Shown here piece by piece: positions 31,930-52,154 of a stretch of 64,000 nucleotides of DNA (position 1 is the first letter of the stretch; the number at the start of each line of letters is the position of its first letter). The notes below the pieces were generated by a model. It was not told where the DNA came from and did not search any database. It was given only the letters and a program-made list of their open reading frames with translations. The stretch is from positions 62,001-126,000 of the forward strand of contig JADJXM010000035.1 in assembly GCA_016715865.1 (NCBI GenBank), given 5' to 3'. This DNA is from Acidobacteriota bacterium. Lineage in GTDB: Bacteria > Acidobacteriota > Blastocatellia > RBC074. The position numbers and the translations under genes were made by a program.

Positions 31930-33000
31930 TTACCTGACTCTTCTCAATTTGACGATTCTGCCGACGGCCATCCATTCCTCGACATAAAGATTCCCCTTTT
32001 TATCCCAGCAGACGCCATGCGGAGCAATGAACTGGCCATCAAGCCAGTCTGACGCCGGAACACGGTTGGTGGCGCGTTTTCTGGGATCTATGTTATCGCC
32101 CAGATGAGTGATCAGATTGTTGTTCTTATCGAGGATGGTGACACGACCGGCAAGGTCACCGATGACCAGATCAGAGTCCTTGATATGGAGCGTCGCCGGC
32201 AGCCTGAGCAGATCGTTCTCGACTCCATCGAGTGTCTTGAGATGGCGACCGTCAAGCGAAAACCATTGCAACCTGTGATTGGCGCGGTCGGTCACCAGCA
32301 CTGACGGCGTTCTACCACGCGTATCAATCAGAATCGCGTGAGGAGTATTGAACTTGCCGTCCTCCTTGCCTTTTCCTCCCCACGAACGGACGTAATCGCC
32401 ACTGGATTTATAGTGATGGATATACTGCTGGCCGTAGCCGTCGGTGACATAAAAATCGCCATTCGGGGCGAATGCAATACCGGTCGGTTTGAATTCCTCT
32501 TTTTTAGTATAGACGCCAGACTGCTCAGGGTACCCCTTGACCCAGACGGTATCGCCATCGAGGGTCAGTTTGGCGAATTCGTTTCGACCAAGATTGGTCA
32601 GGTAGATGAACTCCTTGCCGCCCTCTTTTCTGATCTGCATTCCATGAGTCCCGCCCTTCCATTCAGGCCCCATAGTTCTGATGAATTTGCCGGCATCGTC
32701 AAAGACGATGATTGCATTTTCAGTATCGGTGTTGACATAGATGCGTCCGGCTGAATCTACCTGCACCGCGCCATGTGTGCTGCCGAATTGCATTCCATCA
32801 GGCAACCTGCCCCAGCCGCTGACCCATTCGTATCTGTGCCTTCCATTTCCGAGTATCGCAGGCGTCTCACCAGTCTGCGAGGCATGAGCCACATCCAGTA
32901 TTTCCGGCATTACCAGAGATGCGGTCAAGCCTGCCCCCAGACCGGCTAAAAATCGGCGGCGCGTGCAATTCTCAGGTACGGTAGCTTGAGCAATCGACAT
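31930..33000 (-). CDS. Tat-exported NHL/6-bladed beta-propeller protein
   Basis: The 356-residue protein has a Tat-type signal (TRRRFLAGLGAGLTASLVMP) and repeated NHL-style blades (HGAVQVDSAGRIYVNTDTEN, KPTGIAFAPNGDFYVTDGYG, TPHAILIDTRGRTPSVLVTD, APHGVCWDKKGNLYVEEW). It resembles the peptidylglycine-lyase-like propellers found next to other periplasmic oxidative enzymes. The propeller is a binding or lyase scaffold; no catalytic assignment is possible. Gene order (propeller, carotenoid hydratase, SGNH, SMP-30) is collinear on the minus strand with small gaps. Confidence 0.82.
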   Translation of the reverse strand: MSIAQATVPENCTRRRFLAGLGAGLTASLVMPEILDVAHASQTGETPAILGNGRHRYEWVSGWGRLPDGMQFGSTHGAVQVDSAGRIYVNTDTENAIIVFDDAGKFIRTMGPEWKGGTHGMQIRKEGGKEFIYLTNLGRNEFAKLTLDGDTVWVKGYPEQSGVYTKKEEFKPTGIAFAPNGDFYVTDGYGQQYIHHYKSSGDYVRSWGGKGKEDGKFNTPHAILIDTRGRTPSVLVTDRANHRLQWFSLDGRHLKTLDGVENDLLRLPATLHIKDSDLVIGDLAGRVTILDKNNNLITHLGDNIDPRKRATNRVPASDWLDGQFIAPHGVCWDKKGNLYVEEWMAVGRIVKLRRVR

Positions 33001-33113
33001 CGAGGTTTCCAGTAGTTTCAGCCAGTAGTTTCAGGTTGATAGTTTCCAGCTTCCGGTTAAGACATTGTTATCCGCCTGAACAGCTTAGTTCAAGAAATAT
33101 ACGGGATCTAATT

Positions 33114-33495
33114 CACTGATGTTACGCATAGACAACGTTCGGAAACTGCTTGACTTGTCCTGAACCCGCGAAGCGGGTGGGCAGAATAGAGCCCGGGGTG
33201 AAGCGAGGCCGTCAGGCCGAGCGAAACCCCGGGGATTGGCATCATCATTTCAGCAAGCCCATGAAATGGGCGGCAGATTTCTCGATCACGCCTGACTCTT
33301 CCGCACAGGCTATCGCCCACTTCGTGGGCTTGTCAATTTTGCTGGAACGGGACCCGGGGTTTCGCTCGGCCTGGCGGCCTCGCTCCACCCCGGGCTCTAT
33401 TCTTTCGCCTGCGTTGCAGGCTCAAAGAAGAATATGCCTGAGCAACCTCAAAATTTGTCAAATCGATTTTAAAGGACTCTTCCGCGTAACATTAG
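33114..33495. repeat. GC-rich multi-hairpin element with ATGTTACGC termini
   Basis: This 382-bp gene-free block starts ACTGATGTTACGC and ends GCGTAACATTAGT, an inverted pair. Inside, 33183-33234 and 33352-33403 are inverted copies of each other (52 bases, about three mismatches; AGAATAGAGCCCGGGGTG at the outer end). Each arm is itself a hairpin (CCCGGGGT...ACCCCGGG). Between and beside them sit short hairpins such as ACCCGC-gaa-GCGGGT, GCCCAT-gaa-ATGGGC, GCCCAC-ttc-GTGGGC and GCCTGC-gtt-GCAGGC. Its left end matches the right end of the element at 14521-14833. The flanks 33001-33113 and 33496-33536 hold short CAGTAGTTTCAG and TTCCGGTTA repeats and nothing else. Confidence 0.75.
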
Positions 33496-33536
33496 TAATT
33501 CAATACTGGTAACCGGAAACTTCCAACTTGGACCGC

Positions 33537-36794
<3,258 letters not shown>

Positions 36795-36894
36795 ATCTGA
36801 TTCAAACTTGTAATTTTATAATTGAAGAAGTAACTCTTATTTAAAGACGGAACAATAAGCGATCGAGTTGCAATTAAGAGCAATATCTTTTTCA

Positions 36895-38532
<1,638 letters not shown>

Positions 38533-38647
38533 AGTTCCTCAGAAATATGCGAATCACTTCAATTGACATTCGCATTCCATTTGCATCCCGGATGAGCTGT
38601 GAAATACTGATAAGGTATCATTAGTCCGGGAAATCACGAAATCGAGT

Positions 38648-39424
38648 ATGCCTCATTGGGATCCTAACCAATACCTGAAATTCGGCGGAGAACGAACTCA
38701 GCCGGCAATTGATCTGCTGTCCAGGGTTAAACTCGCCGCGCCTCGAAGAATAATCGATCTTGGTTGCGGCCCCGGCAACAGCACCGCCCTGCTTCATGGT
38801 CGCTGGCCGGAGGCAGAAATCGTGGGGATCGACAGCTCGGCGGCGATGATCGCGGCGGCCCAGGAAACTTATCCGGAATGGACATGGACGGTCGCCGATA
38901 TCGCCGGATGGACGCCGGATCGACCTTACGATCTGGTCTATTCGAATGCGGCCCTGCAATGGGTTCACGACCATGAAAGCCTGATCCCGGTTCTTTTTTC
39001 CAATGTCGCACCCGGCGGAGCGCTGGCGATTCAAATGCCCGCACATTTTCAATCGCCTGTCCATCGAATTCTGATCGAGATCGCTACTCATGACGAATGG
39101 CGCGATCTGACGGCGACGGCAGCAGAGGCGATCAAAGTCGGAAGACCATCATTTTACTATGATCTTCTGAGCCCTCTCTGCTCGCAAATCGATCTCTGGG
39201 AGACAGAATATATTCACCACCTGCCTTCTCACCGCGAAATCGTCGAGTGGATGCGCGGAACCGGGCTTCGCCCATTTCTTGAAGTCCTTCCTGACGAAGA
39301 TATGAAACGACTTTTCGAAGAGCGCTTCCTGACGGCTTTGCGGCATGCTTATTCACTGCAACGCGATGGAACGCTGCTTTTTCCGTTTCGACGCCTTTTT
39401 GCAGTGGCATATAAAAGAGAATGA
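38648..39424 (+). CDS. tam: trans-aconitate 2-methyltransferase
   Basis: The 258-residue class I SAM-dependent methyltransferase has IIDLGCGPGNSTALL (motif I), VGIDSSAAMI, a DIAGWTP acid and YDLVYSNAALQWVHDH (motif IV/V). It begins with WDPNQYLKFGGERTQPAIDLL, which is diagnostic for Tam. The enzyme methylates trans-aconitate, an inhibitor formed from cis-aconitate. It is cytoplasmic and a single-gene unit. Its stop codon TGA lies in the first unit of a GAATGAT heptamer tract. Ribosome binding upstream of the ATG is weak (GAAATCGAG). Confidence 0.92.
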   Translation: MPHWDPNQYLKFGGERTQPAIDLLSRVKLAAPRRIIDLGCGPGNSTALLHGRWPEAEIVGIDSSAAMIAAAQETYPEWTWTVADIAGWTPDRPYDLVYSNAALQWVHDHESLIPVLFSNVAPGGALAIQMPAHFQSPVHRILIEIATHDEWRDLTATAAEAIKVGRPSFYYDLLSPLCSQIDLWETEYIHHLPSHREIVEWMRGTGLRPFLEVLPDEDMKRLFEERFLTALRHAYSLQRDGTLLFPFRRLFAVAYKRE

Positions 39425-39535
39425 TGAATGATGAATGATGAATTATTGTTATTTCATTTAGAAAACTGGACCTTCTTCAACTCATCACTCATCATTCATC
39501 ATCATTCATCATTCTCATTCATCATTCTATTCATC
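39422..39535. repeat. inverted tracts of a GATGAAT heptamer
   Basis: Three or more copies of ATGATGA/GAATGAT begin at the tam stop codon. Complementary ATTCATC copies fill 39488-39535, so the whole gap of about 114 bases can fold into a long hairpin. The spacer holds nothing else recognisable. Confidence 0.7.
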
Positions 39536-39546
39536 GGGGGATACAA

Positions 39547-41679
<2,133 letters not shown>

Positions 41680-41808
41680 AATTTGTGACATTTTAAACTT
41701 ATGATGGGCTGAATTTTATGTAATCTTTTTTCTTTATAGGACGTCTATTAGGTTTAACCGGCAATCACGTGCAAGTTAAATTTTGAAAACATTAATAAAT
41801 CAAGAAAA

Positions 41809-43149
41809 ATGAATAAAAATATCAAAGCAATACTGATCCTGGTGCCGTTCATTGCACTCTTTGGATTCACAGGATATCGAGTTTATCAGGCAACCAAGCA
41901 GACGGCGCAGGCGAATGGCGCCCCGGGAAGGCCGGGAGGCGGAGGAATGGGTCGGGGCGGTCCTGGCGGGGGTGGGGCTGGCGGCGGCAGCAGGATGCAG
42001 CAGGTCACGACAGGGGTCGTGACGAGCGGCAAAATCAATGAAAGGATAAGTCTCACCGGCAATCTGAAGGCAAAACAAATGGTGGATGTGACTTCCAGGA
42101 TTTCCGGGCGCATCACTCAGGTTTTAGTCGACACGGGATTACCGGTTGCGCGCGGAGCGTTGATTGCTGTTGTCGAAGACGACGAGATCAAACAACAGAT
42201 CGAACGATCGAAAGCATCGATTTCCGTCGCCGACGCTTCGATCGGCCAGCGCGAAGCGGAACTGGTCAACGCAAAGATGGAATTGAATCGAAAAAAACAG
42301 CTCGTCGAGCAGGGCATCCTCTCGAAACAGGAGCTGGACGCTCTGGATATGAGGCTTGGGGTGTCGCAATCTCAGCTCGAATTGGCGAAGGCTCAGAAAC
42401 GCCAGTCAGAAGCCGAGCTGCGCGAACTGAACATCCGCCAGGGCCAGACCAGAATTTATGCTCCGATCAGCGGAATCGTTGCCAGACGACTTGTCGACAT
42501 CGGCGCGATGGTCGGGGCAACCAACCCCATCGTGACGATTGTCAGCGTTTCGCCGATGGTAATCGAAACCCAGGTCGCCGAGCGTGACATTACGCGAATC
42601 AGGCGTGGAGCGACAGTTTCGGTCACGGTAGACAGCCTTGCGAATCAGACATTCACCGGCAAGGTCATGCGTATTGCTCCGATGCTCGACCCGCAGACCA
42701 GAAACGGTATGGTCGAAATCGAGATACCCAATCGCGAAAGCATGCTCAAAGCCGAGATGTTCGCCCGCATTGAACTTGACCTGGGCAGTTCACGCGAGAC
42801 ACTGCTGCTGCCGAGAGACGCCCTCGTCTATCGCGGCAATCAGCCCGGCGTTTACACAATCGACAACAATGTCGCGCGCTTCAAGCCGGTTGACACAGGT
42901 TTGATGCAGGAGCAGAACGTCGAATTGCTGAGCGGTCTGAAGGAAGGCGATAAGGTTGTCACACTTGGCGCCAATCTTATCAAGGACGGTGATCAGGTAA
43001 GGGTCGGCGGGCGGCCAGGTGCGGCAGGTGGCCCCGCCGGTCCCGGCAACAGAGGCAGAGAGAATGCCGCCGGCGGACAGGGTCAGGCGCCAGGCGCTGG
43101 CGGACGACCTCAGGGCAATAGCCAACCACCCCGACGCGGCCAGTCATAA
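41809..43149 (+). CDS. RND efflux periplasmic adaptor (membrane fusion protein)
   Basis: The 446-residue protein has an N-terminal hydrophobic anchor (AILILVPFIALFGFTGYRVYQ). A Gly-rich linker follows (PGGGGMGRGGPGGGG), then the adaptor fold: a lipoyl half (VDVTSRISGRITQVLVDTG), an alpha-helical hairpin (about 120-200), the second lipoyl half (IYAPISGIVARRLVDIGAMV) and a beta-barrel. The C-terminus is a disordered Gly/Pro/Arg tail of about 50 residues. It links the RND pump downstream to an outer-membrane channel. The pump gene starts 48 bases later. No TolC-like gene is present. Confidence 0.92.
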   Translation: MNKNIKAILILVPFIALFGFTGYRVYQATKQTAQANGAPGRPGGGGMGRGGPGGGGAGGGSRMQQVTTGVVTSGKINERISLTGNLKAKQMVDVTSRISGRITQVLVDTGLPVARGALIAVVEDDEIKQQIERSKASISVADASIGQREAELVNAKMELNRKKQLVEQGILSKQELDALDMRLGVSQSQLELAKAQKRQSEAELRELNIRQGQTRIYAPISGIVARRLVDIGAMVGATNPIVTIVSVSPMVIETQVAERDITRIRRGATVSVTVDSLANQTFTGKVMRIAPMLDPQTRNGMVEIEIPNRESMLKAEMFARIELDLGSSRETLLLPRDALVYRGNQPGVYTIDNNVARFKPVDTGLMQEQNVELLSGLKEGDKVVTLGANLIKDGDQVRVGGRPGAAGGPAGPGNRGRENAAGGQGQAPGAGGRPQGNSQPPRRGQS

Positions 43150-43197
43150 TATCGATTATTTAAAAGTGTCTGAAGTTGAATTCATACGGAGTAATTC

Positions 43198-46341
<3,144 letters not shown>

Positions 46342-46365
46342 ACCTGATAATCGTCATAGCCCGAG

Positions 46366-46424
46366 AGACACGAAAGAGCCAGAAAGAACAAGATTGACCT
46401 GTTCTTTCTGGCTCTTTCGTGTCT
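46366..46424. terminator. bidirectional 24-bp hairpin between convergent genes
   Basis: AGACACGAAAGAGCCAGAAA... (46366-46389) is a perfect 24-base inverted repeat of 46401-46424, with an 11-base loop. It sits between the converging stops of the RND pump and the short-chain fatty acid transporter. T-runs are short on both sides, so stem length rather than a U-tract would drive termination. Confidence 0.7.
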
Positions 46425-46447
46425 TTACCTGTCATCTGCCGGCCAAG

Positions 46448-47788
46448 TCAACACGGAGCAAAAGTGAAAACTATAACTCCCACGACGAACCAGAGTGCAG
46501 CGTAGATCATACCGTAGCCGATAAATTCACGAAAGCTGACGCGGGCAATGCCGGCGATGATCATCGCCCAGAATGGGGTCATGAGATTGCCCATGTGGTC
46601 GCCGACGCTCAGCGCCAGCAGGCCGCGCTGAACGCTTACTCCGACAGCCATCGCGGCTTTTGAGGTGACGAAGCCCTGAATCGCCCATTGTCCGCCGCTG
46701 GACGGGATGAAGAACGCAACCAGAGTCCCAGTCAATGCCGCCAGCAGCGGAAATGTATAAGGCGTCGAGATGGACGCGACCATTCCCCCCAGCTTCTCTC
46801 CAAGGGTTGTATACTGAATCAGTCCGGCTATCCCTGCATATAAATGATATATCACAATCAATGGCCAGCTCGACAGGACGGCATGCTGTAATGCCCCGGT
46901 GAAACTATTAACGTTGCGATGCATTGCGAAGCAGAGAAACAGCAGGATCACATTGAGAGAATTGATATCCAGACCAAGACCTTTTGTGATGAAGTGAAAA
47001 TAGAGCCAGGCCAGCAAGGCGACCGATAATAGAATCGCCATGATCGAGTTGCGTTCGAGTCGCTCTGAAAAGCTCCGTGCAGCTTCGGCAGCCTGCTCTA
47101 CCGGCTGGGCCAGCTTGTTGGCTTCAGGAAACATAGATAGCGGGCGCCGGTTCTTCGGCATGAGCAGGCATCCAACAGTAACAAGCGCGATCGTAAAGGT
47201 GATTTCATGTATGATCGCGGCGGGCGACCAGATGGTCGAGCTGAGCGGCAGAATTCCTACTGTCCCTTCCAGAAAATGACCCGGCGTTGCCATGAGCAAC
47301 GGAGCGCTGGCTGAAAACCCGAACTGCCAGACGGCATTTGACGCCCATACCGTTGCCAGCAGGAAGAGGAAATCGACCTGGATCTTTTTCCGCTCGGCCT
47401 CTCTGGCGAAATAAACAGCGATGATAGGCCCCAGTGCGAGTCCCAAACCCCAGTAAAAATAGGATAACGCAGCGTTGAGCAACACTGCGCAGGCGACAAC
47501 CTGATTGGTCGTCTTTGGCAGGCTGGACAGTTTGCGGACAGAATTTCTAAAGACCGCCGTCTGACCGAGTACCGAGCTGAGGACGATGATCAATGTCATC
47601 TGCATCGTGAAGGGCAAAAGCATCCAAAGACCCCGGTACCAGGCGTCCATCGTCTTCTCAAAATCGTTTCCGATCAGCAGCGCCGCCAGAAACAGAAAGA
47701 AGAGAAGAAAAATAGCCGCCGAAATGGCGTCGGGCACAAAACGGCCGATCAGCCGCACGAAACGATCCGCCCAGGTCTCCTGCGTCAT
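46448..47788 (-). CDS. short-chain fatty acid transporter (AtoE family)
   Basis: The 446-residue membrane protein has about twelve helices. It matches the AtoE/TIGR00366 pattern from start (DRFVRLIGRFVPDAISAAI) through TKTxQxV-like PKTTNQVVACAVLLNAA to GGQWAIQGFVTSKAAMAVGV and the final helix. AtoE takes up acetoacetate and butyrate-length acids. The ATG at 47788 is preferred over a TTG three codons upstream. It is divergent from two crotonase genes, which supports a role in acid or acyl-CoA catabolism. An operator-like palindrome lies at 47840. Confidence 0.9.
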   Translation of the reverse strand: MTQETWADRFVRLIGRFVPDAISAAIFLLFFLFLAALLIGNDFEKTMDAWYRGLWMLLPFTMQMTLIIVLSSVLGQTAVFRNSVRKLSSLPKTTNQVVACAVLLNAALSYFYWGLGLALGPIIAVYFAREAERKKIQVDFLFLLATVWASNAVWQFGFSASAPLLMATPGHFLEGTVGILPLSSTIWSPAAIIHEITFTIALVTVGCLLMPKNRRPLSMFPEANKLAQPVEQAAEAARSFSERLERNSIMAILLSVALLAWLYFHFITKGLGLDINSLNVILLFLCFAMHRNVNSFTGALQHAVLSSWPLIVIYHLYAGIAGLIQYTTLGEKLGGMVASISTPYTFPLLAALTGTLVAFFIPSSGGQWAIQGFVTSKAAMAVGVSVQRGLLALSVGDHMGNLMTPFWAMIIAGIARVSFREFIGYGMIYAALWFVVGVIVFTFAPC

Positions 47789-47839
47789 CCGAGGCAATTC
47801 TCCTTTGTCATTGAAATGTACTGTGCGGCTATGAGAAAA

Positions 47840-47858
47840 ATATCGCGACTCGTGATAT
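47840..47858. promoter_or_regulatory. operator-like palindrome in the divergent promoter region
   Basis: ATATCGCGA-C-TCGTGATAT is a 19-base palindrome with one mismatch between its 9-base arms. It sits between the divergent fatty acid transporter and crotonase genes, 52 bases from the former and 127 from the latter. This is a typical size for a TetR- or FadR-type operator. No regulator gene lies nearby. Confidence 0.45.
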
Positions 47859-47984
47859 TGCCGCCCTTGCCGTCAGTTGTTATGCTACCGCGAACTTGTA
47901 AGAGGGATGTATGATCGGTCCCTGGTTCTTGTCTGGACTTTAGCCGGGTCAGTCTAAATCGAACATGGAAGGAATGGAAGTGAT

Positions 47985-48779
<795 letters not shown>

Positions 48780-48802
48780 CCTGTCCGGTATGGGAGATTG
48801 CC

Positions 48803-49603
48803 ATGAAATATACTCAGATTCTGTTCGATAAGGACGAACACATTGCAACGATCACGCTCAACCGTCCCGATAAGCTGAATGCCTATTCTGAAGTCATGGT
48901 TCACGAGATCATCGGCGCCATGGCAGAGGCTCGGGATGACGATCAGATTCGCGCGGTAATTCTGACAGGGGCCGGCCGCGGATTCTGCTCCGGCGGAGAT
49001 ATCTCGCAGGATTTTCAATACCCTGCCAGATATCGTGGTCATCGCATGGAAGCGATGCTCGAAATGCGCGAAAACATGCACCAGCTCGTCACTTTACGGC
49101 GTCGGTTCGATAAGCCGACCATCGCGGCGGTCAACGGCCCGGCCGTGGCCGGCGGACTGACGCTGGCACTTTGCTGCGACTTCCGGATTGCAGCTGAAAG
49201 TGCAAAACTCGGAGATACCAGCCTCAAATTCGCACTCATTCCCGACGAAGGAGGAGCATACCTGTTCCCGCAGTTTATGGGTTTGCAGAACGCACTGAAA
49301 ATGTCGCTCTTTTCCGAGGTTTACCCTGCTGCCCAGGCGCTGGAATTAGGGCTCGTGACTGAGGTCGTCGCTGATGCCGATTTGATGATCACTGCACGGA
49401 ACTGGGCGGCTCGCCTTTCGGAGGGCCCGCCGATCGCCATCCGCATGACCAAGCGAATGATGTATAAACAACAGTCGATGAGTCTGGAAAATGCGCTTGA
49501 AGATGCCGCTCTGAGCGTTATGGTCACCAATTACTGCGATGACGTGAAAGAGGGCACCGCGGCTTTTCATGAAAAACGGAAACCGGATTTTAAAGGGCGA
49601 TAG
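48803..49603 (+). CDS. enoyl-CoA hydratase/isomerase (crotonase fold), member 2
   Basis: The 266-residue protein keeps the crotonase core (TGAGRGFCSGGDISQD, VNGPAVAGGLTLALCCDFRIAA). By hand alignment the first catalytic Glu position is Ser (SLKFALIPDEGG) and the second is Met (NALKMSL), so neither standard hydratase glutamate is evident. An unusual EGG follows the IP turn. It is likely specialised for a different acyl-CoA reaction such as isomerisation or ring cleavage. GGGAG precedes the ATG. The two crotonases differ enough not to be a recent duplication. Confidence 0.82.
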   Translation: MKYTQILFDKDEHIATITLNRPDKLNAYSEVMVHEIIGAMAEARDDDQIRAVILTGAGRGFCSGGDISQDFQYPARYRGHRMEAMLEMRENMHQLVTLRRRFDKPTIAAVNGPAVAGGLTLALCCDFRIAAESAKLGDTSLKFALIPDEGGAYLFPQFMGLQNALKMSLFSEVYPAAQALELGLVTEVVADADLMITARNWAARLSEGPPIAIRMTKRMMYKQQSMSLENALEDAALSVMVTNYCDDVKEGTAAFHEKRKPDFKGR

Positions 49604-49665
49604 AGCCTGACATGACTGCTCTGAAAATGGTCTGTATTATCTCTGCATCCAGGAGAATCCACTTG

Positions 49666-50856
49666 ATGACTGAATCACGCAGCGGGTTACCCCCGCGCTT
49701 TCGAATCAGGCACATGATCACTGTTGCGCTTTTCGTGAACCTGCTGATGATTGCGGGCTGCACCAGAGAATCTCAACCACCGGTCGCTGAAGATCATGTC
49801 GGGCATGGTTCGCCGGATGCCTGTGAGACACAACCCTCCAGCCGAGCAGCTCAACTGGCCGGAATGGCTAGAAACAGGAGCGAGGTCGTCCGCGGATCCG
49901 GCGAGACGGCCGGTATGGTATGGATACCGCAGGGTGAATTTATGATGGGAGCAGTCGAAGGGGACACGCTCGCCCGTGAGGATGAAAAACCGCGTCACAA
50001 GGTGAGCCTTGGCGGTTTCTGGATGGACGAAACCGAAGTTACCAATGCTCAATTCCGCACTTTCGTCAAAGCCACCGGTTATGTCACGACCGCAGAGAGA
50101 AAACCCGACTGGGAACAATTGAAACTGCAGCTTCCTCCAGGCACACCCAAACCTCCGGATGACGTGCTGGTGCCGGGCTCGCTCGTCTTTCGCCAGCCGG
50201 GCGGCCCCGTACCTTTAAACAACCCGGCAAACTGGTGGGAATATGCGCCGCGAGCCGACTGGAAACACCCCGAGGGACCCGGCAGCTCAAACGAAGGTAA
50301 AGACAATCATCCCGTCGTGCATATCTCCTGGGAGGATGCTTCGGAATATGCCAAATGGGCCGGCAAGCGTCTGCCGACGGAGGCGGAATGGGAATGGGCG
50401 GCCCGCGGTGGGCAGACGGATGCCGTCTTCGCCTGGGGCAACGATCCGATCGAAAACGGTGAAACCAAAGCCAATACCTGGCAGGGCAGATTTCCCGATC
50501 GCAATACGATGAAGGACGGCTTCAGCACCACAGCTCCTGTCAGGACTTTCAAACCCAATGGATATGGCCTCTTCGACATGTCTGGCAATGTGTGGGAATG
50601 GTGTCAGGACTGGTATAGACACGACTATTACGCCCGAATAAATCGTCCCGAAGGGATCAAAAACCCGCAAGGGCCCGAATCGAGTTTCGATCCAGATGAA
50701 CCGACTGTGCCCAAGAAGGTGCAACGCGGCGGCTCCTTTCTCTGTCACGATTCATACTGCGCCAGCTATCGCGTCGCCGCGCGCATGAAGACCAGCCCGG
50801 ACACAAGCCTTATGCACGCCGGTTTCCGATGTGTAAAACCCGGGCCGATTAAATAG
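49666..50856 (+). CDS. formylglycine-generating-enzyme-like lipoprotein (SUMF1/FGE-sulfatase family)
   Basis: The 396-residue protein starts at the ATG at 49666, with AGGAG ten bases upstream; an earlier ATG at 49612 lacks this. It has a positively charged N-terminus and a lipobox (NLLMIAGC), then the FGE fold: MVWIPQGEFMMGA, DETEVTNAQFRTFV, PVVHISWEDASEYAKW and LPTEAEWEWAARGG. The C-terminal block RGGSFLCHDSYCASYRVAAR matches the human SUMF1 active site, with Cys360 and Cys365 as the copper/thiol pair. FGE converts a Cys of sulfatases to formylglycine. Most relatives lacking the Cys pair do other jobs, but this one keeps it. No sulfatase is in the window. Confidence 0.9.
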   Translation: MTESRSGLPPRFRIRHMITVALFVNLLMIAGCTRESQPPVAEDHVGHGSPDACETQPSSRAAQLAGMARNRSEVVRGSGETAGMVWIPQGEFMMGAVEGDTLAREDEKPRHKVSLGGFWMDETEVTNAQFRTFVKATGYVTTAERKPDWEQLKLQLPPGTPKPPDDVLVPGSLVFRQPGGPVPLNNPANWWEYAPRADWKHPEGPGSSNEGKDNHPVVHISWEDASEYAKWAGKRLPTEAEWEWAARGGQTDAVFAWGNDPIENGETKANTWQGRFPDRNTMKDGFSTTAPVRTFKPNGYGLFDMSGNVWEWCQDWYRHDYYARINRPEGIKNPQGPESSFDPDEPTVPKKVQRGGSFLCHDSYCASYRVAARMKTSPDTSLMHAGFRCVKPGPIK

Positions 50857-50882
50857 ACCTGCAGATTTCAGGAGATGACCCT

Positions 50883-52130
<1,248 letters not shown>

Positions 52131-52154
52131 TAACAGCCCGGGAGGCTATACACG

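Noticed and set aside
33108..33512. Small open frames over the multi-hairpin element
   Set aside because: They are read-throughs of the inverted repeats. The shared CLCVTSVN ending with the 14.5 kb region comes from the common DNA terminus, not from a protein.
38563..38568. TTGACA as a sigma-70 -35 box upstream of tam
   Set aside because: No -10-like hexamer occurs at 16-18 bases downstream.
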